Positions 32,789 through 43,061 are shown, counted from the first letter of the stretch. The stretch: 64,000 nucleotides of DNA from Butyrivibrio sp. NC2002 (GCF_000702265.1 NZ_KL370881.1:208789-272788), one strand, 5' to 3'. A program made the numbers and translations. The notes: generated from the letters alone by a model not told the origin.

Positions 32789-35326
32789 TTGAAAAAAAAG
32801 TATACGGACAAAGCTGAAGAAGTATTAAAAAATGCTAAGAAAACAGCCAGAACCCTCAAATTGAATTATGTTGGAACAGAGCACCTTTTGATGGGACTTA
32901 TCCGTACGGAGGGCTGCGTAGCATCTAGAATATTGATAGATAACGGCATTAATGAGGACAAAATGATGGATATCATCAGAGACCTCATAGTAACCGGAGG
33001 CAATCTTACTGTTCTTGATAAAGAAGGCTTTTCACCAAGAGCTGAGAATGTTCTTGAGGAAGCTCAGAAACAGGCAGAACGGTTCCATGCCGACAAAGTA
33101 GGGACCGAGCATATTCTTCTGGCTCTTATAAAAGAGGGCGAGAATGTTGCGGTCAGACTGATTGGAACCATGAATGTGTCCATTCAGAAGATTTATGCAG
33201 AGACACTTGCTGCTATGGGCGAAGATGCCAACCTTGTAAAAGAGGACCTCGGAAGAAAGAACAACAAGAAAAAGGCTTCAACACTTGAACAGTACAGCCG
33301 GGATCTTACTGCTCTTGCAGCAGACAATAAGCTTGACCCAATTATCGGAAGAGAAAATGAAATACAGAGAGTTATCCAGATTTTAAGCAGGAGAACCAAG
33401 AACAATCCCTGCCTTATAGGTGAGCCGGGTGTTGGTAAAACAGCAGTTGTAGAAGGACTTGCTCAGAGGATCGTATCAGGCAACGTACCCTTTACTGTTC
33501 AGAACAAGAGACTTCTTACACTTGATCTGTCCGGCATGATAGCGGGCTCCAAGTACAGAGGTGAGTTTGAGGAAAGAATAAAGAGAGTAATAAGGGAAGT
33601 TATAGATGACGGCAACATCATCCTTTTTGTTGATGAGATGCACACACTTATAGGTGCCGGTGGAGCAGAGGGTGCAATCGATGCTTCCAATATCTTAAAG
33701 CCATCCCTTGCCCGCGGAGAAATTCAGATGATCGGTGCTACAACCATCACCGAATACCGCAAATACGTTGAGAAAGATGCAGCTCTTGAGAGGCGCTTCC
33801 AGCCTGTAAATGTTGAGGAACCTGACAGAGATGAAACCCTTGCTATATTAAACGGTATTGTTTCCAAATATGAGGAACATCACAACGTTAAGATCACTCC
33901 CGAAGCACTTCAGGCAGCTGTTGATTTGAGCAGCAGATACATAAATGACAGAAATCTTCCCGATAAGGCAATTGACCTTATTGATGAGGCAGCTTCAGCT
34001 GTACGTCTTAAGTTTGCAGGCGGCTCAAGCGACCTTCGTGATATGGAGCAGGAAATCCACAAGATAGATGAGCAGGTGGAAGAACTTCTTGCAAAAGAGG
34101 ACTTCTCCGGAGCCGGAAAGCTTCATAAGGAGCAGGAGGCACTTATTAAGAAATACAACAGGAAGAAGGCTGCAGAGGAAAGAAAAGAGAAAAATGCAGA
34201 CTTTATTGTATCAGAGAATGACATTGCAGAAGTAGTTGCAATGTGGACCAGGATCCCTGTTAAGAAGATAGCTGAGAAGGAGTCTGAGAGACTTCTTAAG
34301 CTTGAGAGCATTCTCCATAAGAGAGTAATTGGTCAGGAAGATGCTGTTACTGCTGTATCCAAGGCTATAAGAAGAGGAAGAGTAGGACTTCAGGATCCAA
34401 ACAGACCTATCGGTTCATTCCTGTTCCTTGGACCTACAGGTGTAGGTAAAACTGAGCTTTCCAAAGCCCTTGCGGAAGCAATGTTTGGAGATGAAAATGC
34501 ACTTATAAGAGTTGATATGTCTGAGTATATGGAAGGTCACTCCGTATCCAAGATGATCGGATCACCTCCGGGATATGTAGGATATGACGAGGGCGGACAG
34601 CTCAGCGAAAAAGTTAGACAACATCCATATTCTGTTGTACTTTTTGATGAGATAGAAAAGGCACACCCTGACATCTTTAATGTACTTTTGCAGGTACTTG
34701 ATGATGGACATATCACAGATGCAAAGGGCAGAAAAGTCAGCTTTAAGAATACGATCCTTATCATGACTTCAAACGTTGGTGCACAGAGGATAATCGAGCC
34801 CAAGAGACTGGGATTTGATACTGCTTCCGATGCCGCAAAAGACTATGAGCATATGAAGAGCGGCGTTATGGAGGAAGTAAAGAGACTCTTTAAGCCTGAG
34901 TTTATAAACAGAATTGATGAGATCATGGTATTCCATCCTCTCAATGAGAAGGAAATGATGGAGATAGTAACTCTTCTTAGTAAGAACCTTAGCAAGAGAT
35001 GCAAAGAGCAGCTTGGAATCGATCTTGTAATGAGTACACCTGTTAAGCAGTTCCTTGTTAAGAAATATGCTGATGCCAAGATGGGTGCAAGACCTCTTAA
35101 GAGAGCGATCCAGTCTGTTATCGAGGATGCAATGGCTGAGGAACTCCTTAAAGGAAATATCAAGAGGGATTCCAAGGTAACAATAGGTCTTAAGGATGAG
35201 AAGATTACTTTTACGCAGAAGGATGCGAAAACCTCTGCAAAAAAAGGTGCCGCTACAGGAAAAAAGGCTGCAACAGTGAAAAAAACCACAACGGCCAGAA
35301 AAACATCCAAGAAGGTTAAAAAGTAA
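32789..35326 (+). CDS. clpC: ATP-dependent Clp protease ATPase subunit ClpC
   Basis: An 845-residue HSP100 unfoldase that feeds substrates to ClpP. Order: two Clp_N repeats (about 1-145), AAA-1 (Walker A GEPGVGKT, Walker B ILFVDEMH), a UVR-containing middle domain (about 410-470, [24 protein letters not shown]), AAA-2 (Walker [22 protein letters not shown]) and the D2-small domain. The start is TTG 32789 with AGGAGG 8 nt upstream. The last 30 or so residues form a Lys/Thr/Ala-rich tail ([21 protein letters not shown] region) not typical of ClpC. It is encoded with a GntR repressor rather than CtsR-McsA-McsB. Confidence 0.93.
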   Translation: MKKKYTDKAEEVLKNAKKTARTLKLNYVGTEHLLMGLIRTEGCVASRILIDNGINEDKMMDIIRDLIVTGGNLTVLDKEGFSPRAENVLEEAQKQAERFHADKVGTEHILLALIKEGENVAVRLIGTMNVSIQKIYAETLAAMGEDANLVKEDLGRKNNKKKASTLEQYSRDLTALAADNKLDPIIGRENEIQRVIQILSRRTKNNPCLIGEPGVGKTAVVEGLAQRIVSGNVPFTVQNKRLLTLDLSGMIAGSKYRGEFEERIKRVIREVIDDGNIILFVDEMHTLIGAGGAEGAIDASNILKPSLARGEIQMIGATTITEYRKYVEKDAALERRFQPVNVEEPDRDETLAILNGIVSKYEEHHNVKITPEALQAAVDLSSRYINDRNLPDKAIDLIDEAASAVRLKFAGGSSDLRDMEQEIHKIDEQVEELLAKEDFSGAGKLHKEQEALIKKYNRKKAAEERKEKNADFIVSENDIAEVVAMWTRIPVKKIAEKESERLLKLESILHKRVIGQEDAVTAVSKAIRRGRVGLQDPNRPIGSFLFLGPTGVGKTELSKALAEAMFGDENALIRVDMSEYMEGHSVSKMIGSPPGYVGYDEGGQLSEKVRQHPYSVVLFDEIEKAHPDIFNVLLQVLDDGHITDAKGRKVSFKNTILIMTSNVGAQRIIEPKRLGFDTASDAAKDYEHMKSGVMEEVKRLFKPEFINRIDEIMVFHPLNEKEMMEIVTLLSKNLSKRCKEQLGIDLVMSTPVKQFLVKKYADAKMGARPLKRAIQSVIEDAMAEELLKGNIKRDSKVTIGLKDEKITFTQKDAKTSAKKGAATGKKAATVKKTTTARKTSKKVKK

Positions 35327-35413
35327 TATTTTTTTAATAATAATTACACAAATAATGACTTATAATATTTTTAGAAACAATCTTAATACACTTAATTTCA
35401 TAGGAGGTATGAA

Positions 35414-35821
35414 ATGGCTGTCGTAGAGCAGTTACTCAGAGCGGAAGCAGACGGAACGATCAGTTTTGGTAATTATGAATTATCAGAGAAGAAAAAGCTT
35501 GATAACTTCGAATATGAAGGAAATGTACTTAAGGTCAAGACTTATAAGGATATTACCAAACTGGAGCAGAACGAAATGTTCCTCTATGAATCCGTACCCG
35601 GAACAGCGGTTTCTCATTTCAAAGAATCAGAGAAAGGATTATCATTTGAGGTAGAGGCACCGGGCGATGCTCAGATTACTGTAGGTCTTGAAGAAAATGC
35701 CGAATATCACGTACTTGTGGATGGCAAGAATATCGGACCTATGAAGACCGGAGTAGGCGGAAAATTAAATCTTAGTGTTTCACTTGGAAACGCACCGGTA
35801 AAAGTAGAAATTCATAAATAA
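35414..35821 (+). CDS. Conserved small protein of unknown function
   Basis: A 135-residue, probably all-beta, cytosolic protein starting MAVVEQLLRAEADGTISFGNY. It has no signal peptide or membrane segment. The pattern of a charged N-terminal region followed by beta strands (EAPGDAQITVGLEENAEYHVLVDGKNIG) looks like a small beta-sandwich. I recall similar proteins in Lachnospiraceae carrying doubtful automatic names; nothing here supports an enzymatic function. TAGGAGG precedes the start and a terminator follows, so it is a single-gene unit between clpC and radA. Confidence 0.6.
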   Translation: MAVVEQLLRAEADGTISFGNYELSEKKKLDNFEYEGNVLKVKTYKDITKLEQNEMFLYESVPGTAVSHFKESEKGLSFEVEAPGDAQITVGLEENAEYHVLVDGKNIGPMKTGVGGKLNLSVSLGNAPVKVEIHK

Positions 35822-35833
35822 ATAGAATAATAA

Positions 35834-35880
35834 AAGAGGGGCTTTCCCGGATTTTGGATGTCTGGAAAAGCCCCTTTTTA
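35834..35880 (+). terminator. Rho-independent terminator
   Basis: AGAGGGGCTTTCC pairs with GGAAAAGCCCCTTT (one bulged base) around a loop of about 19 nt, followed by five T residues. It separates the small protein gene from radA. Confidence 0.85.
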
Positions 35881-35899
35881 CATGGTATGAAGGAGTTTT

Positions 35900-37288
35900 A
35901 TGGCGACGAAGATAAAATCCGTTTTTTATTGTCAGAGCTGTGGCTATGAATCGGCAAAATGGATGGGGCAGTGTCCGGGATGCAGAGAGTGGAACAGTTT
36001 TGTGGAGGAAACAGTAAAACCATCTGTTACGGGGAAGAGATCAAAAAAGACATCTATAGGTATTGCAGGCAGTACATCTGATAATAAGCCCTGCAAATTA
36101 TCGGAAATATCCCTAGGTGAAGAAGACAGATACGATACGCATATAGGAGAATTGAACAGAGTACTGGGAGGCGGTCTTGTACGCGGTTCTCTTATTCTTG
36201 TGGGCGGAGATCCGGGTATAGGAAAGTCCACGCTCCTTTTGCAGGTAGCAAGACTGTTATCGAAAGACAAGAGAAAGGTTCTGTATATATCCGGAGAGGA
36301 ATCTCTTCAGCAGATAAAGCTAAGAGCCAACAGAATTGGCGAGTTTTCCGATGATATGAATCTTTTGTGTGAAACCGATCTGGAGACGATCGAGGAAATA
36401 ATAAAAAGACATGAGCCCGATGTTGTCATTATCGATTCAATTCAGACTATGTTTAATGAAAATGTCAGCTCTGCCCCGGGAAGCGTGTCCCAGGTAAGAG
36501 AATCAACGGGCGTTCTTATGCGTATAGGAAAACAGCTTGGAATATCTGTCTTTATAGTCGGTCATGTGACCAAGGACGGAACCGTTGCAGGTCCCAGAGT
36601 GCTTGAACATATGGTGGATACTGTGCTCTATTTTGAGGGAGACAGGCATGCTTCATACAGAATACTAAGGGCTGTAAAGAACAGATTTGGTTCAACCAAT
36701 GAAATAGGCGTTTTTGAGATGAGGCAGGAAGGACTCTGTGAAGTGGATAATCCTTCGGAATTCATGCTTGAAGGCAAACCGGAAAATGCCAGCGGATCTG
36801 TTGTTACCTGCTCTGTAGAAGGCACAAGACCCATACTTATCGAAATTCAGGCCCTTGTCAGCAGAACGAATTTTAACTTCCCAAGAAGACAGGCAAACGG
36901 CACGGATTACAACAGGGTCAATCTCCTTATGGCAGTTCTTGAAAAGCGCGTTGGACTTGAACTGTCATCTTATGATGCCTATATCAATCTGGCAGGGGGA
37001 ATGAAACTTATAGAACCGGCACTTGACCTTGCTATGTGCCTTGCAATCGTATCAAGCTTTTTGAACAAACCTGTTCCGGACGATTATCTTGCATTTGGCG
37101 AAGTGGGACTCTCCGGCGAAGTAAGATCTGTAAATATGGCAGATGTCAGGATATCTGAGGCGGCAAGGCTTGGCTATAAGACCTGCATTGTTCCCAAGGC
37201 AGTTGAGAGCAAGGTTAAAAGCAGTTTCCCTGATATGAAGGTCATAGGCGTATCGTCAGTTCAGGAAGCGGTCAATTTTATAAGGTGA
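35900..37288 (+). CDS. radA: DNA repair protein RadA
   Basis: A 462-residue RecA-related ATPase that promotes branch migration in recombinational repair. It has an N-terminal C4 zinc finger (CQSCGYESAKWMGQCPGC, about 10-27), Walker A GGDPGIGKST, the RadA signature KNRFGSTNEIG and a C-terminal Lon-protease-like domain (about 290-460). Length is typical. AAGGAG lies before ATG 35900. Confidence 0.95.
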   Translation: MATKIKSVFYCQSCGYESAKWMGQCPGCREWNSFVEETVKPSVTGKRSKKTSIGIAGSTSDNKPCKLSEISLGEEDRYDTHIGELNRVLGGGLVRGSLILVGGDPGIGKSTLLLQVARLLSKDKRKVLYISGEESLQQIKLRANRIGEFSDDMNLLCETDLETIEEIIKRHEPDVVIIDSIQTMFNENVSSAPGSVSQVRESTGVLMRIGKQLGISVFIVGHVTKDGTVAGPRVLEHMVDTVLYFEGDRHASYRILRAVKNRFGSTNEIGVFEMRQEGLCEVDNPSEFMLEGKPENASGSVVTCSVEGTRPILIEIQALVSRTNFNFPRRQANGTDYNRVNLLMAVLEKRVGLELSSYDAYINLAGGMKLIEPALDLAMCLAIVSSFLNKPVPDDYLAFGEVGLSGEVRSVNMADVRISEAARLGYKTCIVPKAVESKVKSSFPDMKVIGVSSVQEAVNFIR

Positions 37289-37346
37289 ACTGTGTCTGCC
37301 TGATATGGGAGAAAAAGTTTCCTTCAAGATCCAATGTAATAAGTTC

Positions 37347-37375
37347 TTGACAACTACACTTTGCTGCTTTAAAGT
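37347..37375 (+). promoter_or_regulatory. Probable promoter of the liv operon
   Basis: TTGACA (37347-37352), 17-nt spacer, TAAAGT (37370-37375), about 105 nt before livK. The -35 is consensus and the -10 matches four of six. The AT-rich leader to 37479 shows no recognised riboswitch. Confidence 0.5.
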
Positions 37376-37479
37376 ATTGAATAACAGTTAGGATTGTATA
37401 CAAGTATTAAATAAAAACAATAATACAAGATACATTTTAACTTAATAGTAGTGATAAATATCATGAAGGAGGAGAATTT

Positions 37480-38667
37480 ATGAAGAAGTTCAAAGACTTA
37501 TTAAGTGTAACTCTTGTATCAGCAATGCTTGCAGGAACCATCGCAGGATGCGGCAACGCCACTGAAGCAACAAGTACAGAGGAAAGCGCACAGGCAGACG
37601 GAGCTGTATTCAAGATCGGTGCAATCGGACCTCTTACCGGAGGAGCAGCTGCATACGGTAACGCAGTATGTAATGCAGCAGAGCTTGCAGTTGATGAGAT
37701 CAATGCAGCAGGTGGTATTAATGGTTACCAGGTTGCTTACAGCAAGGAAGATGATGAGCTTAATGCTGAGAAATCAGTAAATGCATATAATACTCTTAAG
37801 GACTGGGGCATGCAGCTCCTTGTAGGATCAACTACAAGTGCATGTTCGATCGCAGTTTCAGAGTATACCAAGCAAGACAATATGTTCCAGCTTACACCTT
37901 CAGGTTCAGCTGAGGATTGTGTAAAATACGACAATGTATTCCGTGTATGCTTCTCAGATCCTAACCAGGGTATTGCATCTGCTCAGTACATCGATGAGCA
38001 CTCACTCGCAACTAAGGTTGGTATCATATACGATAGTTCAGATGTTTACTCAAACGGAATATATCAGAAGTTTGTTGCTGAATCAGAAGGAAAAAACTAC
38101 GAAGTAGTTTCAGCTGAGGCATTTACTCAGGACAACAACACAGATTTCTCAGTTCAGCTTCAGAAGGCTAAGGATGCAGGCGCTGACCTCGTATTCCTTC
38201 CTATTTACTACAAGGATGCTTCACTTATCCTTACACAGGCTAACACAATGGGTTATGCTCCTACATTCTTCGGTGTAGACGGTATGGATGGTATCCTTAC
38301 AGTTGAAAACTTCGACACATCTCTTGCAGAAGGACTTATGCTTCTTACTCCTTTCGCAGCAGATGCAACTGATGATCTTACAGTAAACTTCGTAACAAAT
38401 TATCAGGAAAAATACGGAGAGGTTCCCAATCAGTTTGCAGCAGATGCTTATGATGCAGTATATATCATCAAGCAGGCGCTTGAAGCAAAGGGTGCTACAC
38501 CTGATATGAGCGTAAGCGATATCTGTGAGGCAGTTAAGAGTGCTATGACAGAGATCGAAGCTACAGGCCTTACATCATCCAAAATGACATGGGATGCGTC
38601 AGGCGAACCTAACAAGGAGCCCAAGGCTGTTGTGATCAAAGATGGAGCTTATGTCTCTGCTGATTGA
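37480..38667 (+). CDS. livK: Branched-chain amino acid ABC transporter, substrate-binding lipoprotein
   Basis: A 395-residue extracytoplasmic binding protein. Signal peptide with lipobox TIAGC (Cys24, the lipidated residue), then a type I periplasmic-binding fold: FKIGAIGPLTGGAAAYG, AVDEINAAGGINGYQV, LVGSTTSACSIAVSEY, AADAYDAVYIIKQAL. This is the LivJ/LivK family; the exact ligand (Leu/Ile/Val or another amino acid) cannot be fixed. AAGGAGGAG precedes the start. A hairpin after it probably lowers read-through into livH, giving the usual excess of binding protein. Confidence 0.92.
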   Translation: MKKFKDLLSVTLVSAMLAGTIAGCGNATEATSTEESAQADGAVFKIGAIGPLTGGAAAYGNAVCNAAELAVDEINAAGGINGYQVAYSKEDDELNAEKSVNAYNTLKDWGMQLLVGSTTSACSIAVSEYTKQDNMFQLTPSGSAEDCVKYDNVFRVCFSDPNQGIASAQYIDEHSLATKVGIIYDSSDVYSNGIYQKFVAESEGKNYEVVSAEAFTQDNNTDFSVQLQKAKDAGADLVFLPIYYKDASLILTQANTMGYAPTFFGVDGMDGILTVENFDTSLAEGLMLLTPFAADATDDLTVNFVTNYQEKYGEVPNQFAADAYDAVYIIKQALEAKGATPDMSVSDICEAVKSAMTEIEATGLTSSKMTWDASGEPNKEPKAVVIKDGAYVSAD

Positions 38668-38698
38668 TAATAAGATCGATAATATTTGGTAATAAGCG

Positions 38699-38735
38699 GC
38701 GAGGAATGCTGTGATAAGTGTTCCTCGCATTTTTC
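38699..38735 (+). terminator. Intra-operon terminator-like hairpin
   Basis: GCGAGGAA (38699-38706) pairs with TTCCTCGC (38721-38728), followed by ATTTTTCTT. It lies between livK and livH and likely acts as a partial terminator. Confidence 0.75.
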
Positions 38736-38813
38736 TTATTTTGATGTAAAATATTATTTAGTTGTAAATTAAAAGGCATTACGAATAAAATGCCGGTGTT
38801 TGGAGGAATAAAG

Positions 38814-39698
38814 ATGAGTTTTTTAACCTATCTGATTAATGGTCTTAGTCTGGGGAGTATATATGCAATAATCGCTCTTGGCTATACCATGGTTTACGGA
38901 ATTGCCAAGATGCTGAATTTCGCTCATGGCGATTTTATCATGGTTGGATGTTACGTGATATTTACAGTAAGCGGTGCTCTTAGCGGCAACTCAGTTGTGG
39001 GAATCATTGTTGCGATCGTGCTATGTACTTTGCTTGGAATAACAACGGAATTTATTGCGTACAGACCTCTTAGAGGGGCAGCCTCACCGCTTGCCGTTCT
39101 TATTACCGCGATAGGTGTCAGTTACCTCCTTGAAAATGTAGCACTTCTGATTTTTGGCGCAGATATTAAATCATTTACATCGGTTATATCCTGGGAAGGC
39201 CTTTCTCTTGCTGGCGGACAGCTCAAGATCCAGGGTGTTACTATCGTGACCATAATAATAAGTCTTGTTATTCTTTTGGTCCTTCAGCTATTTATTAATA
39301 AGACGAAACAGGGACAGGCTATGCTTGCAGTTGCAGAAGATAAAGGCGCTGCAACTCTCATGGGCATAAATGTTAATAAGACCATCATGCTGACCTTTGC
39401 GATTGGCTCTGCGCTTGCAGCTATTGCGGGTGCGCTTCTCTGCTCAGCCTATCCTTCCCTTTCACCATATACGGGAGCTATGCCCGGTATCAAAGCTTTC
39501 GTAGCAGCAGTTTTGGGCGGTATCGGTTCTATTCCCGGAGCAATGATCGGAGGACTTTTACTTGGTATAGTGGAAATTCTCAGTAAAACCTATATTTCAT
39601 CACAGCTTTCAGATGCAATTGTATTTGGAATACTTGTAATCGTTCTTCTTGTTAAACCTACAGGAATACTTGGAAAAGTCATTCAGGAAAAGGTTTGA
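38814..39698 (+). CDS. livH: Branched-chain amino acid ABC transporter permease LivH
   Basis: A 294-residue inner-membrane permease with about eight membrane segments, beginning MSFLTYLINGLSLGSIYAIIALGYTMVYGI, the LivH signature opening. ATG 38814 is chosen because GGAGGA lies just before it; the upstream ATG 38790 has no SD. GIKAFVAAVLGGIGSIPGAMIGG is the cytoplasmic coupling loop that contacts the ATPases. Confidence 0.93.
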   Translation: MSFLTYLINGLSLGSIYAIIALGYTMVYGIAKMLNFAHGDFIMVGCYVIFTVSGALSGNSVVGIIVAIVLCTLLGITTEFIAYRPLRGAASPLAVLITAIGVSYLLENVALLIFGADIKSFTSVISWEGLSLAGGQLKIQGVTIVTIIISLVILLVLQLFINKTKQGQAMLAVAEDKGAATLMGINVNKTIMLTFAIGSALAAIAGALLCSAYPSLSPYTGAMPGIKAFVAAVLGGIGSIPGAMIGGLLLGIVEILSKTYISSQLSDAIVFGILVIVLLVKPTGILGKVIQEKV

Positions 39699-39731
39699 TA
39701 AAAGATTACGTATGAAAAGAGGATATTCAGG

Positions 39732-40766
39732 ATGAAATCAAAAAAAATCAGAGATAATTATATAACTTATGCGGTAGTTATACTTGCATATATTATTTTT
39801 CAGATACTTGCATCTACGGGGCATTTGTCGAGTCATATGAAGGGACTTTTGGTGCCGATGACCTATTATGCGGTAATAGCCGTTGCGCTTAACCTTTGTG
39901 TTGGTATTTTGGGAGAGCTAAGCATCGGACACTGTGGATTTATGTGTATCGGTGCCTTCACAAGTGCTTTCTTTTCAAAGGTTACTGAGGAGTCGATCCC
40001 TCAGGCACCGAGATTTATACTTGCATTTATAATAGGCATCGCTTTTGCCGCGCTGTTCGGATTCCTTATAGGTATTCCGGTACTTAGATTAAAGGGCGAC
40101 TATCTTGCGATCGTAACTCTTGCATTTGGCGAGATCATCAAGAACATAATCAATGCATTTTATATTGGAGTTGATTCAAACGGTATTCATTTTTCCATGA
40201 AAAATTCAATGGAGCTTGGAATGGATCCCGAAGGAGAGGTTATTGTAAACGGTGCGATGGGAATAACCGGAACACCGCATGATGCTAATTTTACAATTGG
40301 AATAATTGTGCTTTTGCTTACACTTATCGTTGTTCAGAATCTTGTTAACTCAAGAGACGGACGCGCAATCATGGCTATTCGTGATAACTACATTGCGGCC
40401 GAAGCAACAGGTATAAATGTGACACGATATAAGATGATGGCATTTACCATTTCAGCTGCCATAGCAGGTGCTGCAGGCGTTCTGTTTTCACACAACATCA
40501 CTACGCTTACTGCATCATCGCAGTATTTTGGCTACAACGCATCTATTATGATCCTTGTATACGTAGTTTTGGGCGGAATAGGCAATATCAGAGGCTCTGT
40601 CATAGCAGCATGTATCCTCTATATGCTTCCGGAGCTCCTCAGAGGACTAAATACATATCGTATGCTCATTTACTCAATTGTCCTTATCGTGATGATGATC
40701 GTGAACTGGTCACCCAAGGTAATTGATTATCGCAAGAAACTTGTAGCAGGATTTAAGAAAGGATGA
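39732..40766 (+). CDS. livM: Branched-chain amino acid ABC transporter permease LivM
   Basis: The second permease subunit, 344 residues with about nine membrane segments. Family features: NLCVGILGELSIGHCGFMCIGAF, LRLKGDYLAIVTLAFGEIIK and the coupling loop SIMILVYVVLGGIGNIRGSVIAA. It ends 4 nt before livG. Confidence 0.93.
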   Translation: MKSKKIRDNYITYAVVILAYIIFQILASTGHLSSHMKGLLVPMTYYAVIAVALNLCVGILGELSIGHCGFMCIGAFTSAFFSKVTEESIPQAPRFILAFIIGIAFAALFGFLIGIPVLRLKGDYLAIVTLAFGEIIKNIINAFYIGVDSNGIHFSMKNSMELGMDPEGEVIVNGAMGITGTPHDANFTIGIIVLLLTLIVVQNLVNSRDGRAIMAIRDNYIAAEATGINVTRYKMMAFTISAAIAGAAGVLFSHNITTLTASSQYFGYNASIMILVYVVLGGIGNIRGSVIAACILYMLPELLRGLNTYRMLIYSIVLIVMMIVNWSPKVIDYRKKLVAGFKKG

Positions 40767-40770
40767 AGCC

Positions 40771-41532
40771 ATGGCACTACTTGATGTAAACAATTTAAGC
40801 GTATCATTCGGCGGACTCCGTGCTGTCGATGATTTTAGTATCACAATAGAAAAAGGTGAGCTCTACGGACTCATAGGACCTAACGGAGCAGGAAAAACCA
40901 CAGTTTTTAATCTTCTTACAGGTGTATATAAACCAAACGAAGGCGTCATAAAGCTTGACGGCGAGGATATCACCAGAAAGAGTACCATAGAGATAAATCA
41001 CAGCGGAATAGCCCGTACTTTTCAGAATATAAGACTCTTTAAACAGATGTCTGTTATAGACAACGTTAAGGTTGGATTGTCAGAGACATTTAAATACAGC
41101 GCTCTTGAAGGAATACTCCACATAGGAAAATATAAGAGTGTAGAAAAGAAGATGGACGATGAAGCAATGAAGCTTCTTAAAGTTTTTGACCTTGATAAAG
41201 AGAGGGACGTTCTTGCAAGTAATCTTCCTTACGGAAAACAGAGAAAGCTGGAAATAGCCAGAGCTATGGCTACTTCACCAAAGCTCCTTCTTCTTGATGA
41301 GCCGGCTGCCGGAATGAATCCAAATGAGACAGCAGAGCTTATGGAAACTATAGCCCTTGTTCGCAGGGAATTTGATATGACAATTCTTCTTATAGAACAT
41401 GACATGAAGCTTGTTTCGGGGATATGCGAGAAGCTTACGGTACTTAATTTCGGGCGAGTCTTAAAGCAGGGTGAAACCAAGCAGGTATTGGCTGATAAGG
41501 AAGTTATTGCAGCTTACCTTGGACAGGATTAA
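40771..41532 (+). CDS. livG: Branched-chain amino acid ABC transporter ATPase LivG
   Basis: A 253-residue ATP-binding subunit. Walker A GPNGAGKTT, Q-loop in ARTFQNIRLF, signature region LPYGKQRKLEIARAMA (SGGQ position altered to YGKQ, usual for LivG) and Walker B LLLLDEPAAGMN. It pairs with LivF to drive the LivHM permease. Confidence 0.94.
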   Translation: MALLDVNNLSVSFGGLRAVDDFSITIEKGELYGLIGPNGAGKTTVFNLLTGVYKPNEGVIKLDGEDITRKSTIEINHSGIARTFQNIRLFKQMSVIDNVKVGLSETFKYSALEGILHIGKYKSVEKKMDDEAMKLLKVFDLDKERDVLASNLPYGKQRKLEIARAMATSPKLLLLDEPAAGMNPNETAELMETIALVRREFDMTILLIEHDMKLVSGICEKLTVLNFGRVLKQGETKQVLADKEVIAAYLGQD

Positions 41533-41593
41533 TAGATTGCGGCAATGCAGCAGATACTCGCTGCAGGATTAAAAATATGTAAGGAGACCTGAT

Positions 41594-42304
41594 ATGGCAC
41601 TACTTGATGTGCAGAATCTGACCGTTAATTACGGCGTTATAAATGCATTAAAGGGAATATCATTCCATGTTGATAAGGGAGAAATAGTTGCTCTTATAGG
41701 GGCAAACGGAGCAGGCAAGACTACTACGCTACACACACTTTCCGGATTGCTTACACCTGAGAGCGGAACTGTTAAATATAATGATACGGATATAACAAAG
41801 CTTCCCGGACACAAGATCGTATCTCTGGGAATGGCTCATGTACCGGAGGGACGAAGAGTATTTGCCGACATGACCGTTCTTCAGAATCTTAAGATGGGTG
41901 CGTATACAAGAAATGACCAGCAGGAATTTAACGACACACTTGAACTTGTATACAAGAGATTCCCCAGACTACAGGAGAGAAAAAATCAAAGATCCGGAAC
42001 ATTATCGGGAGGCGAGCAGCAGATGCTTGCAATGGGAAGAGCACTTATGTCGCATCCTGATATTATTTTGATGGATGAACCTTCAATGGGGCTTTCGCCT
42101 ATTTTTGTAAACGAAATCTTTAGCATAATAGAGGACGTTAATAAGGATGGAGTGACGGTACTTTTGGTTGAGCAGAATGCAAAGAAAGCCCTTACTATCG
42201 CAAACAGGGCATACGTACTTGAGACAGGAAGCATAGTAAAAGAAGGAACCGGCGCAGAACTCTTAAATGATGAGTCCATCCGCAAAGCTTATCTGGGAGA
42301 ATAA
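41594..42304 (+). CDS. livF: Branched-chain amino acid ABC transporter ATPase LivF
   Basis: A 236-residue ATP-binding subunit. Walker A GANGAGKTT, signature LSGGEQQMLAMGRAL, Walker B IILMDEPSMGLSP. Start with AAGGAGA upstream. It completes the liv operon and is followed 20 nt later by a cytidylate-kinase-like gene. Confidence 0.94.
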   Translation: MALLDVQNLTVNYGVINALKGISFHVDKGEIVALIGANGAGKTTTLHTLSGLLTPESGTVKYNDTDITKLPGHKIVSLGMAHVPEGRRVFADMTVLQNLKMGAYTRNDQQEFNDTLELVYKRFPRLQERKNQRSGTLSGGEQQMLAMGRALMSHPDIILMDEPSMGLSPIFVNEIFSIIEDVNKDGVTVLLVEQNAKKALTIANRAYVLETGSIVKEGTGAELLNDESIRKAYLGE

Positions 42305-42324
42305 TTAACAGGGGGATACTGATA

Positions 42325-42969
42325 ATGAAAAATATAGTTATTACAATTGCAAGACAGTACGGAAGTGGCGGAAGAACTGTTGGCAAGATGCTCGCAGACG
42401 AGCTTAATATCCACTACTATGACAAGGAACTGTCAAGAGTTGCATCCGAAATAAGCGGAATCAATGAGAGTCTGTTTGTGGATTCTGATGAGAAGGTAAA
42501 AAAGAGCTGGAAGAATAAATTGTCTCTTATATCAACAATATATGACGGCAATGTTAAAAAGCCGGGTGATGCTGATTATACCTCTGAAGAAAATATTTTC
42601 AGTTATCAGGCTAAAGCCATAAAGATGCTTGCGGAAAAAGGTGAGCCCTGCGTCATTGTCGGACGCTGCGCCGACTTTGTATTAAAGGATTATGAAAATG
42701 CCTTAAGAGTATTTGTCCATGCAGATCACGACTTCCTTATGCAGGAAGCAGGCAAGGTACAGAGTCTTAAAGGCAAAGAGCTTGAAAAGTTTATAGCCCA
42801 GATTGATAAAGGAAGAGCTGATTATTATGAATATCACACAGGTCACAACTGGACAGATGCCCTAAACTATGATCTGTGCCTTGATAGCGGAAAGCTGGGC
42901 TTTGAAAAGTGCGTAGAAGCAATAAAAGCCTATGCAAAAGTAAGATTCGGCGAAGACTGTTTTGATTAA
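42325..42969 (+). CDS. Cytidylate kinase-like protein
   Basis: A 214-residue P-loop kinase-like protein: ITIARQYGSGGRTVGKMLADEL is the nucleotide-binding start, and CVIVGRCADFVLKD plus VFVHAD follow the cytidylate kinase-like family. The P-loop GSGGRTVG is the form typical of this family rather than GxxxxGKS of classical Cmk. The substrate is probably a nucleoside monophosphate but is not certain. It is the last gene before a terminator and is likely read with the liv operon. Confidence 0.8.
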   Translation: MKNIVITIARQYGSGGRTVGKMLADELNIHYYDKELSRVASEISGINESLFVDSDEKVKKSWKNKLSLISTIYDGNVKKPGDADYTSEENIFSYQAKAIKMLAEKGEPCVIVGRCADFVLKDYENALRVFVHADHDFLMQEAGKVQSLKGKELEKFIAQIDKGRADYYEYHTGHNWTDALNYDLCLDSGKLGFEKCVEAIKAYAKVRFGEDCFD

Positions 42970-42982
42970 AATTTTCTTATTT

Positions 42983-43034
42983 AACTCCCTGAACGTGATG
43001 AGAAATCATTCATCCGTTTGGGGAGTGTTTTTGT
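42983..43034 (+). terminator. Rho-independent terminator of the liv operon
   Basis: AACTCCC (42983-42989) pairs with GGGAGT (43021-43026), with further internal pairing (GATGA with TCATC), followed by GTTTTTG. Confidence 0.75.
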
Positions 43035-43042
43035 ATTATGGG

Positions 43043-43061
43043 AAATTGCTTTTCTATGATA
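43043..43061. repeat. Second copy of a 19-mer intergenic repeat
   Basis: AAATTGCTTTTCTATGATA matches 9080-9098 at 18 of 19 bases. Both copies sit shortly after an operon terminator. It could be the edge of a decayed mobile or repeat element. Confidence 0.5.
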
